Notes under the pieces: model-generated
What the model was told of the DNA's origin: nothing
The model's input: the letters and a program-made list of their open reading frames with translations, nothing else
Database searches by the model: none
Program-made: the position numbers and the translations under genes
Shown: piece after piece, positions 31,661 to 43,085 of the stretch
How the letters are laid out: each line of letters starts with the position of its first letter
How positions within the stretch are numbered: the first letter of the stretch is position 1
Source of the DNA: Acestrorhynchus altus
Taxonomy: Eukaryota > Chordata > Actinopteri > Characiformes > Acestrorhynchidae
Direction: 5' to 3'
NCBI GenBank assembly: GCA_034509495.1
Contig: CM067521.1
Coordinates: forward strand, 19,773,984 to 19,837,983
Length of the DNA stretch: 64,000 nucleotides

Positions 31661-32483
31661 ACTCATCAAATTGATTTTGTCAGGTGTGATGAACCAATCA
31701 CAGCATGCCATGTCATCAAACCAAGCCATGTCACGTCATGTTGAAATGGTTCCATCATAGAGTGTGTATTTAAGAGGGCTAGCCTTTAGAGAGAGATGGT
31801 GAGAGACACTAAGAAATTACTGAGTGATGGAGAACATCTCTAATGCACCGGAAAAATGTCGTCTGTTTATCCTAGAACAAGAATTTATGAATCAGACAAA
31901 GTTCGTATGTGGCCATTAACAGATGGCTGTTACTTTTGTTTTTCATGAAAATACCTCCAGTGTCACATTGTTTACTGGGTGAGTGAGAGGTTCACCTACA
32001 TGACAGATCGGTTAACAGAACAGTTTCAGACATTGTTCATTTTTTCTTCTCAATTATAGAAATGTAGAGTGTGATCCATCTGATCAAAAGACCTTTCATT
32101 TAACGTGGAATTATTTGCAGCCGGGCAAGTTTTTGCATGGATTGTATCTCTGTCCAGTATTGAGTTTTATAAAATCCAAAGTATATCAATTTAAACCAGT
32201 TTTTTTCAATGCGAGGATTTTAAAGTGATGAATCAGGTGTACTTTGCAATAATCACTGGTATGATTTTGACGTTCATTGGATTAAATTCTGTAATTTAAA
32301 ACTTAATTAGAACAAACTGTCTCATTGTAGAATTTCCGATTATCTGTAAAATAAACAACAATAATATATTTCCATATCATTCATTATTTAATATTTAATC
32401 AAATACAAAATTACATTCATTATAACTTATCTGCTAAAATTATTCACAGGTATGTTTGTATGTATGAGACATTTTCAACTGCA

Positions 32484-32487
<4 letters not shown>
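31661..32487. other. AT-rich non-coding interval
   Basis: A tandem-like stretch at 31,705-31,745 (CATGCCATGTCATCAAACC, then CCATGTCACGTCATG). No gene. Confidence 0.35.

Positions 32488-32579
<92 letters not shown>
32488..32579. repeat. (GT)n adjoining (GA)n microsatellite
   Basis: About 23 GT units switch directly to about 22 GA units. The compound array gives meaningless frames on the minus strand. Confidence 0.97.
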
Positions 32580-32582
<3 letters not shown>

Positions 32583-33678
32583 GGAAAGGATGAGTGTGAG
32601 AGTTAGTTTTGGGATTTAATACATTTTTAATCAGATATAAAGTGTAATCTACCTCCTGAACTGAACAGTATCGCCGTGTTTCCCTCCAACGCAAGGCTGC
32701 TTGTGTTTGTACTGCTATATAAAAGCTGTAATACGTCTGTAAAAAAGAGTGAATTATGGAATTTAATGCATTTAAAAAATTGTTTCCATATTAATCGCAT
32801 TCATTAATGCATTAACATTGACTGCACTTCAAACATTACATATATAAAACTACGATGCAATTGTAGCCTAGCTTGTGCTCATTAGGGCCTTATTTATCTT
32901 CAAAGAAATCTGAGCTGGGGACGTTTCTGTGGGTTAAAAACACGTGAATCATTATAGATGTTTTGTTAAGACTTTCCTCAAGAACGTTCTTGTTACTGAG
33001 GAATGATTCCATTTGGATTTTCTACTTTTCTGCTTTTATTTTGTTTACCAATACAGTGACCTCAACCCAACTGATGGAAGTAGCTCAATTCACACAGCTG
33101 GCTGTGACATAAATAGGAGTGTGAAAGTTATCGACTATGGAAAATAACTTTGACGGGTCTGCTTGTATTAATATATTGTGGAAGGACAATAAAAAGTAAA
33201 TGTGGCTCACACTCCCACAGTTCATGCAATGACCTGCAGGCCTTCCATTATACACTCTTAACATAACAACAAAAGGAACTAAAACTACTGTAATTACTCA
33301 AAAACTGCTTAACCACTGATAATTCGATGTTTCAACTTGATGCACTCAATCAAAACATTTAATCATCTTTTTTTATCCAAACAAACTCTCTCCCCAATTA
33401 AACACGGGTGTGTTCTGTTTTGTTTTAATACATAAAAAGTTAATTAAACTTTAGATATGTTCACATTTTATGTTAACAGAACTTTAGTTTTGATTTCTCA
33501 GGTTGAGATTGAAACTGATTTCCAGTTTCTTTAAACTTTACAGTGAATCAAACGACAGCAAATGCTTCAAATAAAATAAAATAAAAAACAGTTATTTGAA
33601 CAACAAATGTTACACAACCTTGGCTCATAGTACATCTTTATTAAGATTAAATGAATAAATCTTTAAGCAAATATATAT
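32580..33678. other. AT-rich non-coding interval
   Basis: No gene and no recognised repeat over about 1.1 kb. Confidence 0.4.
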
Positions 33679-34195
33679 AGGGGTTGGACAATGAAATTGA
33701 AACACCTGGTTTTATACCACAATAATTTTTTGTATGGTGTACTAGAGCCTCCTTTTGCAGCCAATACAACGGTCAATTCGTCTTGGCAATGATATTTTTT
33801 GGATACAATCCAGGTTAGCACCCAAACATCCCTTCCAGACAGCTCCCTCTCGCATCCACAGTTAATCCTGTCGGATGTGGTTCATCCTTCTTGGTGGTGC
33901 TGACATTACCCTGGATACCGTGGCTCTTGATGCATCACAAAGACTTGCTATCTTGGTCACAGATGCGCCAGCAAGACGTGCACCAACAATTTGTCCTCCT
34001 TTGAACTCTGGTATGTCCCCCATAATGTTGTGTTCATTGCAATATTTTGAGCAGAACTGTGCTCTTACCTGCTAATTGAACCTTCACACTCTGCTCTTAC
34101 TGGTGCAATTAATGAAGATTGGCCACCAATCTGCTCCAATTTAGCCATGAAACCTCCCACAATATAATGACAGATGTTTCAGTTTCAGTAAGAGA
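33679..34195 (-). mobile_element. Internally deleted Tc1-like transposon with TIR remnants (lineage T3)
   Basis: GGGTTGGACAATGAAATTGA and AACACCTGG at the left, with ACAGATGTTTCAGTTTCA at about 34,168 at the right, are the two inverted ends. The right one is eroded. Between them lie short pieces from the far end of the coding region (GCAGCCAATACAACGGTC) joined directly to N-terminal coding sequence. The joint is near 33,795, so most of the gene is missing. Confidence 0.8.
33862..34023 (-). pseudogene. Tc1 transposase N-terminal relic (lineage T3)
   Basis: From the ATG at 34,023 the minus strand reads MGDIPEFKGGQIVGARLAGA, then SVTKIASLCDASRATVSRVM, a recognisable helix-turn-helix of a Tc1-like transposase. 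After VMSA the frame changes, because relative to the lineage form two bases are missing near 33,900. The shifted frame stops at TAA (33,864-33,862). Without the frameshift the next basic segment would be readable for only about 20 more residues before the internal deletion. No catalytic residues remain. In intact relatives this domain binds the inverted terminal repeats. Confidence 0.8.
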
Positions 34196-34540
34196 CTGAA
34201 TTTCTTTTAACTTTTTAAGAACAGTACGTATGTAAAAACATTACATATGAACACTGCATGTTTCTGCAATTGTTTTTCTTTATTGCTTCAATATTTCATT
34301 GCTTATATAATTTTTCAAAACCTGTAAGAACCTTAAACTAGTGTCCTGCAAACATCATTATTTAACCTGGGAAAGCAAAACTCAACTCAAGTTTCTTTTT
34401 ATTTCAGACCCGAGATGAGCAGTCACCAGTCTATAAACGATACCTCAGCTGTTTCTCAGTCCATGTAATTTAGCTGAACACTGCTCTGATTTAACCTTCA
34501 TGATGAACCGCTGCAGGAATACAAATGAGTATGTCATTTT
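34196..34540. other. Non-coding interval
   Basis: Nothing recognised. Confidence 0.4.
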
Positions 34541-34714
34541 GTGTGGATACTCCAGATCAAGCCAGTAGGCACATCTTTGATTTGATGAACAATCATCTCC
34601 ACTACCACCACAGCCACATTGAAGATTTCAAGAGGAAGACCATCATGCAGGGCTCCCTCATATCCAACTAGATGTCCAACACACATTCTCTTCATCAAGG
34701 GTTTGACCATGAAC
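34534..34714 (-). other. Candidate exon-like open frame with acceptor-like flank
   Basis: On the minus strand TTCATTTGTTTTAG at about 34,727-34,714 looks like a 3' splice site. Beyond it a frame FMVKPLMKRMCVGHLVGYEG, ALHDGLPLEIFNVAVVVVEM, IVHQIKDVPTGLIWSIHTK runs to a TGA at about 34,534. It has a hydrophobic stretch NVAVVVVEMIV. I do not recognise the protein. Sixty open codons are not rare by chance. An old transposon or processed fragment is equally possible. Confidence 0.25.
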
Positions 34715-34739
34715 CTAAAACAAATGAAGATATTTAGTT

Positions 34740-35287
34740 CTAATGTACCACTGTCACTCTAACAACACTGTTAATGGAGCATTTCCAATCATTGGGAAAC
34801 TGTAGCTAAAAACCTACTGCAATGATGTGCATCATTCATACCACATACTTACCTGACAATAATACACACTTCCTCAGAATGATTACTTTCAATTATATGT
34901 CCATTTAAAGTGTTATAACAGCAACATTTTCCAAGTAAGTGGAAGTAGTGCAATTATAAGCTGTGCAATGCTTATGGATGGACACTGGATGGACAGATAG
35001 CACCAGAATTTAAGGATAAACTTCCTCAACATGAAATGGACTCGAGAGCACTTTCTAAAACCATTTTCTGTGTCCACAGTCTGTCACTGCATCCCTGAAT
35101 AAAGTTATGAATTTACCAGGCAAAAAAATCAAGATTAAGATCAAATATCACAGGCACCTCTGCTTCTGGGCTTAGACTCAGAAATTAGTCTGCAAACCAA
35201 TCCACCACTAACACTTTTATAAGAAACATATGTATAAACACAAGTGATACACTTTCTAATTGACTATATTACGTATTTATTGTTTCC
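34740..35287. other. Non-coding interval
   Basis: Nothing recognised. Confidence 0.4.
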
Positions 35288-35362
35288 TGCCTTTGCGCTC
35301 AGAGTTGCCGGCTGGGCACTGGCTACCCCGTGACCCTATTCGGGAATAAGCGGTATAGAAGA
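35288..35362 (+). mobile_element. Fish interspersed repeat 3' tail
   Basis: TTGCCGGCTGGGCACTGGCT, ACCCCGTGACCCTATTCGGG and AATAAGCGGTATAGAAGATG match a common teleost repeat tail (ccccgtgaccctgcacaggataagcggt-like). It ends in the GGAT array, which is usual for it. Confidence 0.65.
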
Positions 35363-35437
35363 TGGATGGATGGATGGATGGATGGATGGATGGATGGATG
35401 GATGGATGGATGGATGGATGGATGGATGGATGGATGG
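35363..35437. repeat. (GGAT)n microsatellite
   Basis: About 18 uninterrupted four-base units. It is probably the simple-sequence tail of the repeat to its left, expanded. Confidence 0.97.
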
Positions 35438-36007
35438 TCTATATTAGTACATGATGGCACCAATATAATACATGCTTCTTTTGGATTTAATGTTAATTAC
35501 TTTATTTGAATGGGCTTCTTTATAGCTAGCAGTAGTAATTTTAGTCATCATTTCAGCAGGTCAGTATGCAAATAATTAATGAGAAATTGCTTTAAAACTA
35601 CTTTAGAAGGTGCAGTGTTTACGTTACTGTTCTATATAATCATTTTGTTAAGAAATGTTAGTAATGGTAATTATTTGCACAAACATTAAATACTAAGCAT
35701 TTTCTTTGTTCAGCATAAATGGTTTGTAATTGTCTACACTTTTATCCAGTTATTTACACAGTTTTCTTGTTAATCAATAATTAATCATTGGAGCCAAATT
35801 AAGTCAACACAAAGTGGTGATTGACTTTCATACAATGCTGAATATAATCATTATTACTTAAACCATTATTGTTATTAATTATGCTTTTAAACTCCAGAAA
35901 CACTGGATGCAGCCAGAGAGGCATTAAAACACCTGTGCAGTTCAGTAATATAGTGCAATAAAGTGACTATAAATTTTTGGATTCAATTAACTGGTTTCTT
36001 TAAAAAC
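35438..36007. other. AT-rich non-coding interval
   Basis: Nothing recognised. Confidence 0.4.

Positions 36008-36041
<34 letters not shown>
36008..36041. repeat. (GT)n microsatellite
   Basis: About 17 GT units. Confidence 0.97.
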
Positions 36042-36043
<2 letters not shown>

Positions 36044-36685
36044 AAGATAACATACGTGAGAAATAATTTCTGTATTCTGGTGAAAACCACCTGTTGTTCT
36101 TGTTTTGGTGAGAACATCCAGTGGGAAAGTTTAGTACCTTAAACCCAGTCATGACTTTTAATATTTAATATTTAATATATATTTAATAATATCACCTTTT
36201 GGAACCTGTCAAAATTAATGAACGACAACATGTGTTTAAAGGAGGAGTAACAGCAGGGTGGGACTTCCAGTAAAATGCTTCATGCTGATTGGATGGTGAG
36301 CTGGGCAGGGTGGGCTCAACTTGCACTAATTTAAATTCTGTTAATATTTACATCCCAAATGAAAATAACAATATCACGTGTCCTGTAAATGCTGTCATTT
36401 CTTGGTGAATAAAAGTACGTAAATCTACGAAAACATCCCACAGAATTGGCCTTGGGCTGTAAAGGTAAAGACAATATGAGCATCTACAGTGAGTCTATGT
36501 ACTTTAGGTATGATGAATTATTATTCTCCATATTGCCCACTCTTAACTTAATCATTCCCAGCACTTCAGGGGGCCTCCAAAGGCCCTATAACAGCTGGCA
36601 TTTTTATTACTGGCCCTCTGTTTCTGTTTACAATTTCCTCTGTTTGTTTTCTCTTTTTGTTCTTATTTTATAATGTTTTTTGTGT

Positions 36686-36687
<2 letters not shown>
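36042..36687. other. Non-coding interval
   Basis: A short TATTTAATAT repeat lies at 36,158-36,190. No gene. Confidence 0.4.

Positions 36688-36714
<27 letters not shown>
36688..36714. repeat. (CT)n microsatellite
   Basis: About 13 CT units, about 120 bp left of a GA array of opposite strand bias. Confidence 0.95.
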
Positions 36715-36716
<2 letters not shown>

Positions 36717-36828
36717 TCCACCTCTCCACTCCTCTCTCAGGTGGTGACATCTCTCTCTGTTGCTGGGGTTGGAAGGGCACGGCAGACATATGCTGTTGCC
36801 TCTAAGTGCAGCCGTTGAAGGCACCTCA

Positions 36829-36833
36829 CACAC

Positions 36834-36899
<66 letters not shown>
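36829..36899. repeat. (GA)n microsatellite
   Basis: About 33 GA units with two GGAG-type interruptions. Confidence 0.97.
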
Positions 36900-37079
36900 A
36901 TTTTTTGTAACAAAATGTGAAGACCTCAGGCTCTTTCATTTGGAAAACAATGTGCTCATTGATAGTCTCCACCGACTCTGAGAGTTTGCTCAGAGCGTGT
37001 GGTTCTTTCGGAGAAAAAGCAAGACACCAGCCTGCCATCTCATCCTGCCATGCTGTTCAGAACACACCTGCAGTCATCC
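36900..37079. other. Non-coding interval
   Basis: Nothing recognised. Confidence 0.4.
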
Positions 37080-37107
37080 ACACACAGACACACACACACA
37101 CATACAC
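37080..37107. repeat. (CA)n microsatellite, interrupted
   Basis: CA units broken by GA and TA steps. Confidence 0.85.
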
Positions 37108-38224
37108 ACCTTCACAATTCTCTTCTGGGCCGTTCTGGAAGCCTAGAAAAGAAACAATGCAACCAGATGCTACAAAATCAATAGCAGTTCTAAATTCACT
37201 TCCATGTCAATAGTGACACTACAGTGCTGACAAAGGTCCACCACCCATGTAATATCTGGTCACCTCTAGCCTCACAGTCCAGTAATGGATGGGTCAGAGG
37301 GGGACGATATATTCCGCACCTTCAATCAGCTACAGGCAACCACAGAAGTGTACCTGTATGGTGTGTGTTTGAAATGAACTAGTTACATTTGGGTTCTCTG
37401 CCTAAAGTCATCATGCCTGGTCTCATGGGTGGGCTAAAGGAGTCTAAAGCCCCTCACCATCAGGGTTTTTATAACCATAACACAACATAACATTTTCTTT
37501 TTTTGTGAACCAAAACTTAACCTAACGCTTACTTTTACCATTAAATTCTTACCATTTCTGCTTTCTATCCATCTTTTTTTTTTTTATTTCCATGTTCTGC
37601 CAATGCTGTAATCTGGATTGTTATTTGTGTTCAACAAAAGAATAAAATGTATGATGTTCATAACTTTATGTACACTCTGAACTTTTGTTTTTGAACTTTA
37701 ATGTTCTTTGAAGGAATATTGTATTTTAATTCCACCTTTAAGTGGGTTTTTTTCAGCACCCAATTAAGTCTTAGCCAGTGGGGAAACCTCAGGGCCATCT
37801 AGGCCTAAGAAGGCCAAATGATTTATGGAAATCTTGCTTGTAATTTTTAGTTCATTGGTATTCAGTACAAAGAGTGTGTTTGGAAATAACAATTCTGAGA
37901 CTATAAAAAGGTCTAAGTGCGATGTAATAGAGCAATGTAATAAAGAAGCACCAGTTTATTTAGTCAGGAGGTCCTAGATACATGGCAGACTTTGAAAACA
38001 ACTGGTAGATTAACTCTATGGGATCTTAGGGGATTTTCTAAATGTTTGCAAATAATTTGCAACTTACCTTTAAATGCAGTTGAATATGACATGCAAGTTT
38101 TAAAATATTCAGAACAATATCAGCTCTCTCTATATTGTGGCCCACGTGACCTCAAGCCCTGTCTGAGGAGATCCCAAATATAGAAAGATGCAAAATCCTC
38201 TCTCTGTAGAGAAAGATTGATCAT
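37108..38224. other. Non-coding interval
   Basis: No gene or recognised repeat over about 1.1 kb. Confidence 0.4.
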
Positions 38225-38612
38225 AGAGAAAGATTGCCTGTTGGCACCATGACTAATGCCAAGTATGGGCTAGAAGGGTATGAAGCCCCCAGAACTGAGC
38301 TGTAGATAAGTGGAACTGTTTTCTCTGGAATCATGCTGCTCCTTTCATTACTGTTGAAATGAAGTGAGTAGTTGGAGATAAGGTGTGATGGTGATGATCC
38401 AACATCCGGACCACACTAATGCTCTTGTTGAATGCAATCAAATCCTCACAGCAATGCTTATCCAAAATCTTGTAGAAAGTTTTCCCTGGAGAGTAGAGAC
38501 CGTTACTCCATCAAAAGCAGGTGAAGTTATTTCTAATACCTTTAATTTCAGAAGACACATTGAATGAGCAGGTGTCCCAGTATTTTTGTCCTTATTGCAG
38601 CCACAAAAAACT
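38225..38612 (-). mobile_element. MITE family C, reversed copy
   Basis: GCACCATGACTAATGCCAAG, GGGTATGAAGCCCCCAGAAC, CTCTTGTTGAATGCAATCAA, CTTGTAGAAAGTTTTCCCTG and the end GTCCCAGTATTTTTGTCCTT match, in order, the copy at 42,715 and the reverse complement of those at 10,081 and 22,190. Confidence 0.8.
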
Positions 38613-38624
38613 CCTGTATCTCCG

Positions 38625-38725
38625 TGATGAATTGACCAATAGAGATGCTCTAAAATGCCTTGGAATAAAATCTTTTTGCACTGACTTTGAAAGTTAAGGA
38701 GGTTTCTCTTCTAAAGTTATGATAT
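38625..38725 (+). mobile_element. Dispersed repeat family A, copy
   Basis: CCGTGATGAATTGACCAATA, GAGATGCTCTAAAATGCCTT and TTGGAATAAAATCTTTTTGC, then GACTTTGAAAGTTAAGGAGG. It lies right beside a MITE C end. Confidence 0.7.
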
Positions 38726-39620
38726 GAGGTTTTTGGTAAGTTTGTACACCTGGACTGGCTTCCCTCAAATGTCTGCTCCCAGAAATGCTTCAAACAGAAT
38801 GCCAGCTTTGTGCCCACAACACTTGCCATTCTCTCTGCAAGAAAGGAGAAGAAAAGCAGCACCGGCTGGAAAACAACAGCCATGGGGTTTCGCAAGACTG
38901 CAGTTCGGGATGTACTAGCGAGGATATTCCACAAGCTGTTTTAGCCAATGAAAGCTGCGGAGAGTTAAATATGGGCGAGCTTTCAAAAGCGCTCTTTGTC
39001 AGGGAAAGAAAACATACTATGCTGTCGCTTTTCTTTTTTTCTGATCCAGCAGCACTCCATTAAACAGAAATCCTAAAGCGCCATTCAGGCGCGAACAATG
39101 CGGGAAGAATGCTTTGAGAAAGGCTCTTTCTTTGTGGTCGTACTGGCACAACTGCCTTTAATAGGATACGCCGACAAGTGGGGTTTGTGTCTGCATGCAG
39201 GATTAGCACAGGGACGCAAACAAACAAACAAACACACAAACAAATAGCAGCAACGGAAAATGCAACGGAGGCCTGCAGGAATCCAATTTGGGAGATAATC
39301 AGGGCTGTGCCAGAGCAGAGGGGGCTGCAGAGGTGAACTGGAACAGCGGTCTGATTAGAGCAGTGCTCCGGTAGAGGGAGGAGCAGAGGTTAATTGGAAG
39401 TGCCTATCTGATGAGATGGGAAAGGAGCGCATCAAGGCGCGACTGCGCACTCGGTAGCGAGAAAGGGCTCCATTCTCCTCGATGAAGAGCACAGAGGTTA
39501 TATTGATATTAGCACAGTCGTATCCATTTATATGAATCAGTGGTTTGATGGTGTACTCATTACTGTGGCAGCCTGGTGCTTGTTTTCCTCCTAAGGCAAT
39601 CCAGGATGATTCGGAATATT
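38726..39620. other. Unique CpG-containing block, candidate regulatory DNA
   Basis: About 900 bp without repeats, with more CpG than the surroundings (GGCGCGACTGCGCACTCGG near 39,440; TAGGATACGCCGACAAGTG near 39,162). An (AAAC)n run sits at 39,220-39,243. Frames on both strands between 38,650 and 39,063 lack any family resemblance. It could be a cluster of conserved non-coding elements. Confidence 0.3.
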
Positions 39621-39779
39621 GTTTGTTGTTGTTTTTCTTTTACCTGTTCTAATATTCGAGCAATGACATTTCAAAGTATTCAGACAAGCTTCCTAATTAA
39701 TAACAACATCTTATTCAAACAATGCATTTAAAATATTCATTTTATTATAAATAAATACTGTAATTTAATGCTGGTTAGA
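39621..39779. other. AT-rich spacer
   Basis: Nothing recognised. Confidence 0.4.
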
Positions 39780-39965
39780 GTCTGGGTTGTTGATGGAAAG
39801 GTTGTGGGTTCAATACCCAGGTCCACTATGCCAACACTGTTGGCCCCTTAAACAAGGCCCTTGAGTTTCTCTGCTCAAGGGGTGATGTAGCATGGCTCAC
39901 CCTACATTCTAACTCAAGCCTCCAAAGCTGGAATATGGTCATAAGTCCATTCATGTCTTTGCATA
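39780..39965 (+). mobile_element. tRNA-derived SINE (SINE-2)
   Basis: GGTTGTTGATGGAAAGGTTG and a Pol III B box, GGTTCAATACC at 39,807, define the tRNA-like head. The body has CCCTTAAACAAGGCCCTTGA, CTGCTCAAGGGGTGATGTAG and GGCTCACCCTACATTCTAAC. The A box is weak. It is an old copy without a clear tail. Confidence 0.78.
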
Positions 39966-39984
39966 TTCTGGTTTAGAAACCTAC

Positions 39985-40618
39985 CCCACTGAAAAAGAAA
40001 CAGCCTGGACAGCTCAAGCTGGTCAAACTGGTTAGGTGGTTGACCATCTTATCTCATAACCAGCATAGGATATGTTATAAGCAGGATCAATCTCACCAAG
40101 CTAACCTAACAAGAAAACCAGTATTTCCAGGTTGGTTGAACAGCATGAGCAGTATGACCATTATGACTGTGCTGGTCAACCAGCATGGCCAACATGGCCA
40201 ACCTGGTTGATGGGCATCACAAAGCTAGTTGACCAGCATGGCCAACATGGCCAACCTGGTTGACGAGCATCACAAAGCTGGTTGACCAGTATGATCAGCA
40301 CAGCCAAGCTGGTTGACCAACATGGCCAGTATCATCAAGCTTGTTGACCAGCATGATCAGCATTATAAAGCTGGTTGATCAGCATGACCAGCATCACCGC
40401 ACTGGTTGACCAGCATAGCAAGCATGACCAGCAAGTCCAACCTGGTTGACTAGCATGACCAGCATCTCCAAGCTGGTTGATCAGAATGACCAGAATCATT
40501 ATGCTGGTTGACCAGCATGATCAGCCTCACCATGCTGGTCCACCAGCATAACCAAAATCACCATGCTGGTCCACTATCATGACCATGGCCATATGAAAGT
40601 CTTAAGCTGGAGTTTTCA
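39985..40618. repeat. GCTGGT-rich degenerate repeat (family E), long copy
   Basis: The phrase CTGGTTGACCAGCATGACCA and variants recur about 20 times over 630 bp at roughly 20-40-bp spacing. Because AGCTGGTTGACCAGC is itself nearly palindromic, the array can pair with itself in many registers. It ends with CTTAAGCTGGAGTTTTCAGC. It lies between two SINE-2 copies in opposite orientation. Confidence 0.8.
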
Positions 40619-40720
40619 GCAGGGTGAGGTCAGAGAGTAGGGTCAGCACCCCTTGAGAAGAAAGTTTATGGGTTAGGGTTTTAAACCCACAACCATGTGA
40701 TCAATAACCATTGCTCACTC
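40619..40720 (-). mobile_element. tRNA-derived SINE (SINE-2), reversed fragment
   Basis: The reverse complement reads GGTTGTGGGTTTAAAACCCT, a decayed B box, and then TCTCAAGGGGTGCTGACCCT. It matches the head and body of the copy at 39,780. Confidence 0.68.
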
Positions 40721-41647
40721 TGTCCAGTTACATTTGCAAATTAATGCCAGACGTGGGAACACCTTAAAGCAGCTGAATTGACTAAGTGAGGGTTGATTGT
40801 ATATAGCCTTAACCTGTATGTTTCACAGGACTATGACCAGAGTACATTGATCTTCAGAGAATCTGTTTATTTCACATTGATTCCAAGCAGAACCTCACCT
40901 GGAGTGACATAGTGCTTGTCCCCTACATCATTGCCTTGGGCTTTGGTTAACAGATGTCCCTGACCCTCTCCATTCCCAAGCTGTAATCTCCACTCAGCCT
41001 GAGGTGGTCCTCCAGGGCCCCCTGGGTTCAATCCTCTACCTCCACCACTGTCTTCCCCCAGGCCTCCACAAACTATGTGGGAACACCCTCACATTTTCCA
41101 GTTTCCAGTGTAATTTGTCCATTGGGTTAGTGGACTCCAGCTGCGATAAAAGGAAGGAAAAACATGCATTATTCATTGGGTTGTAAATGCAGGCACGTGG
41201 GTTAATGGACCACCCAGTATTATGCAATAGAATACAGTAACAGGATATTTTAGAATATTTCATGCTAATGGATGCATGAATTATTGCGGTACACAGAGCT
41301 CACGAATGCCTTTCTTTTCTGTTTGTCCACAGTAACTTTTCTAATTTCTCAAACTGCAGCTAAAAATCATACGTAATAGGCACAGTTTGTGGTAAATCAT
41401 TTGCTGTGCTCAGATGACCAAAAGTTGCTTTAGCATTTGGAAAGACACAGCAGGTGTCAGTCCCATCGCTGATGATAGCCGCAGCGTTATCGCCAGCGTT
41501 TCTGACATTTCCACTCAGGATTTGGGGGCACAAAGTGGCATGAAGAAGGCTGCTGAGATAGCGTCAACTCTCAACAGGTTTATCTGCCTCCTCTTGAGAA
41601 AACGCCACATTAATTTTTCACAGACAGTGATATATTGATATTTATAT
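40721..41647. other. Non-coding interval
   Basis: No gene. Short frames near 41,414-41,638 have no recognised domain. Confidence 0.35.
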
Positions 41648-41657
41648 ATATATGTAT

Positions 41658-41724
<67 letters not shown>
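41648..41724. repeat. (AT)n microsatellite
   Basis: About 38 AT units with one GTATAGA interruption near 41,653. Confidence 0.97.
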
Positions 41725-41728
<4 letters not shown>

Positions 41729-41934
41729 GAGACAGAGAACAATATTATGGATCTATTTTAAAGATAAATAGGAGCTGTGTTGGAAACTGTGTCCAGAACC
41801 CAAATATAAGGGCACCCGTTATCACCCGGTCCAAACAGTTCCACAATTTTGGACGCCTGGACATAGCATCTAGTTTGACTGTTTTGCTTGTTAACCTCGC
41901 GATCCTTCTGATCGCTTTCCATTTGATGACAGGG
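41725..41934. other. Non-coding interval
   Basis: Nothing recognised. Confidence 0.35.
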
Positions 41935-42025
41935 GGGTCTGGTTGACAAATCACCCTCTCAGCCGCCCACACTCATATCAGCCCCCCAGGACTTTTCCTG
42001 TTTCTCCCAATGGCAGTCCATCCTG
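41935..42025 (+). repeat. Dispersed repeat family H fragment
   Basis: ATCACCCTCTCAGCCGCCCA, CACTCATATCAGCCCCCCAG and GACTTTTCCTGTTTCTCCCA with ATGGCAGTCCATCC match the segments at 5,806 and 29,985. Confidence 0.6.
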
Positions 42026-42394
42026 TCTGCTGGAAGAGAGAGGAACTGAGCAAGACCCTAAAGTGGTCTGTCTGATAATGAGGGACCGGATGCTAGAGAA
42101 CAATTACAGGGAACAGAATTAAACAAGTTACTGAATGACTTATATAAACTGCATTGTGAGACACTGTAGGCTGCAAGGCATCGAGTTTGCTAGCTGTTTC
42201 CAGTTCCAGGACGCAGCTTTCAAACCAAACAAAATTATGGATATCTCTGTCTGATAATGCACATCATTTGTACACTATATATTATGGTGAATTATGGCAC
42301 CAATTGTGACGAATTTATAGAGCACAATTCTCAGACACAGTGTCGTTCATCATCGGCTGTCCCAAATATTTGACATTCTTATTCAATTTCTCTC

Positions 42395-42395
<1 letters not shown>
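42026..42395. other. Non-coding interval
   Basis: Nothing recognised. Confidence 0.4.

Positions 42396-42452
<57 letters not shown>
42396..42452. repeat. (TC)n microsatellite
   Basis: About 27 TC units. Confidence 0.97.
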
Positions 42453-42455
<3 letters not shown>

Positions 42456-42714
42456 AATCAATTGGTGTGGAACAACCTAACCTTAATGTGGATCAGCTAT
42501 ATGGCAGATCATGCTGCATTCCCTCTGTCATCACACCAAAGCTGAGGCTGCAGGACACCACTAAAATTACATAGCCTGCTGATGAATCTGCTGAGGAACG
42601 TAGATGGACCCAGCTACTAACATTTGCTTTACTGGCTGCTTAATCACGTCCTACTAGTCATTTGAAACCTGCAAAGTTGCAAAAAACTCAGGCCTATTAA
42701 ATTATTTTATACAT
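42453..42714. other. Non-coding interval
   Basis: Nothing recognised. Confidence 0.4.
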
Positions 42715-43085
42715 TTGTCTTGTCCAATTGTATGTGGACACTACTTCTAAGACCTTAAGCTGCATCCACTGCTGTCACAGATTGGCACAACGCATAATGC
42801 CAAGCATGAGCTAGAGGGGTATAAAGCCCCCCAGCACTGAGCTGTGGAGCAGTGGAACTGTGTTTTCTGAAATGATTATGCTTTATCCAATACTTGAAAC
42901 GAGTTGAATGCTCTTGTTGAATGCTATCAAAATCTCACAGCAATGTTCTGAAATCTAGTAGAAAGCCTTACCTGTACAGTAGAGATGGCTACTCCAACAA
43001 AAGCATAAAGCTCTTTTTAATACCCTTGATTTCAGAAGAAACAATGAAGTAGGTGTAGGTGTCCCAATATTTTTGTCCATATAGC
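42715..43085 (-). mobile_element. MITE family C, reversed near-complete copy
   Basis: Left end: TTGTCCAATTGTATGTGGAC. Interior: AATGCCAAGCATGAGCTAGA, AGCCCCCCAGCACTGAGCTG and TCTTGTTGAATGCTATCAAA. Right end: GTCCCAATATTTTTGTCCAT with TATAG. It is non-coding, about 370 bp, with both termini recognisable. Confidence 0.8.

Noticed and set aside
39807..39817. tRNA gene suggested by a B box
   Set aside because: The cloverleaf cannot be completed and the sequence continues into a SINE body, so it is a tRNA-derived SINE.
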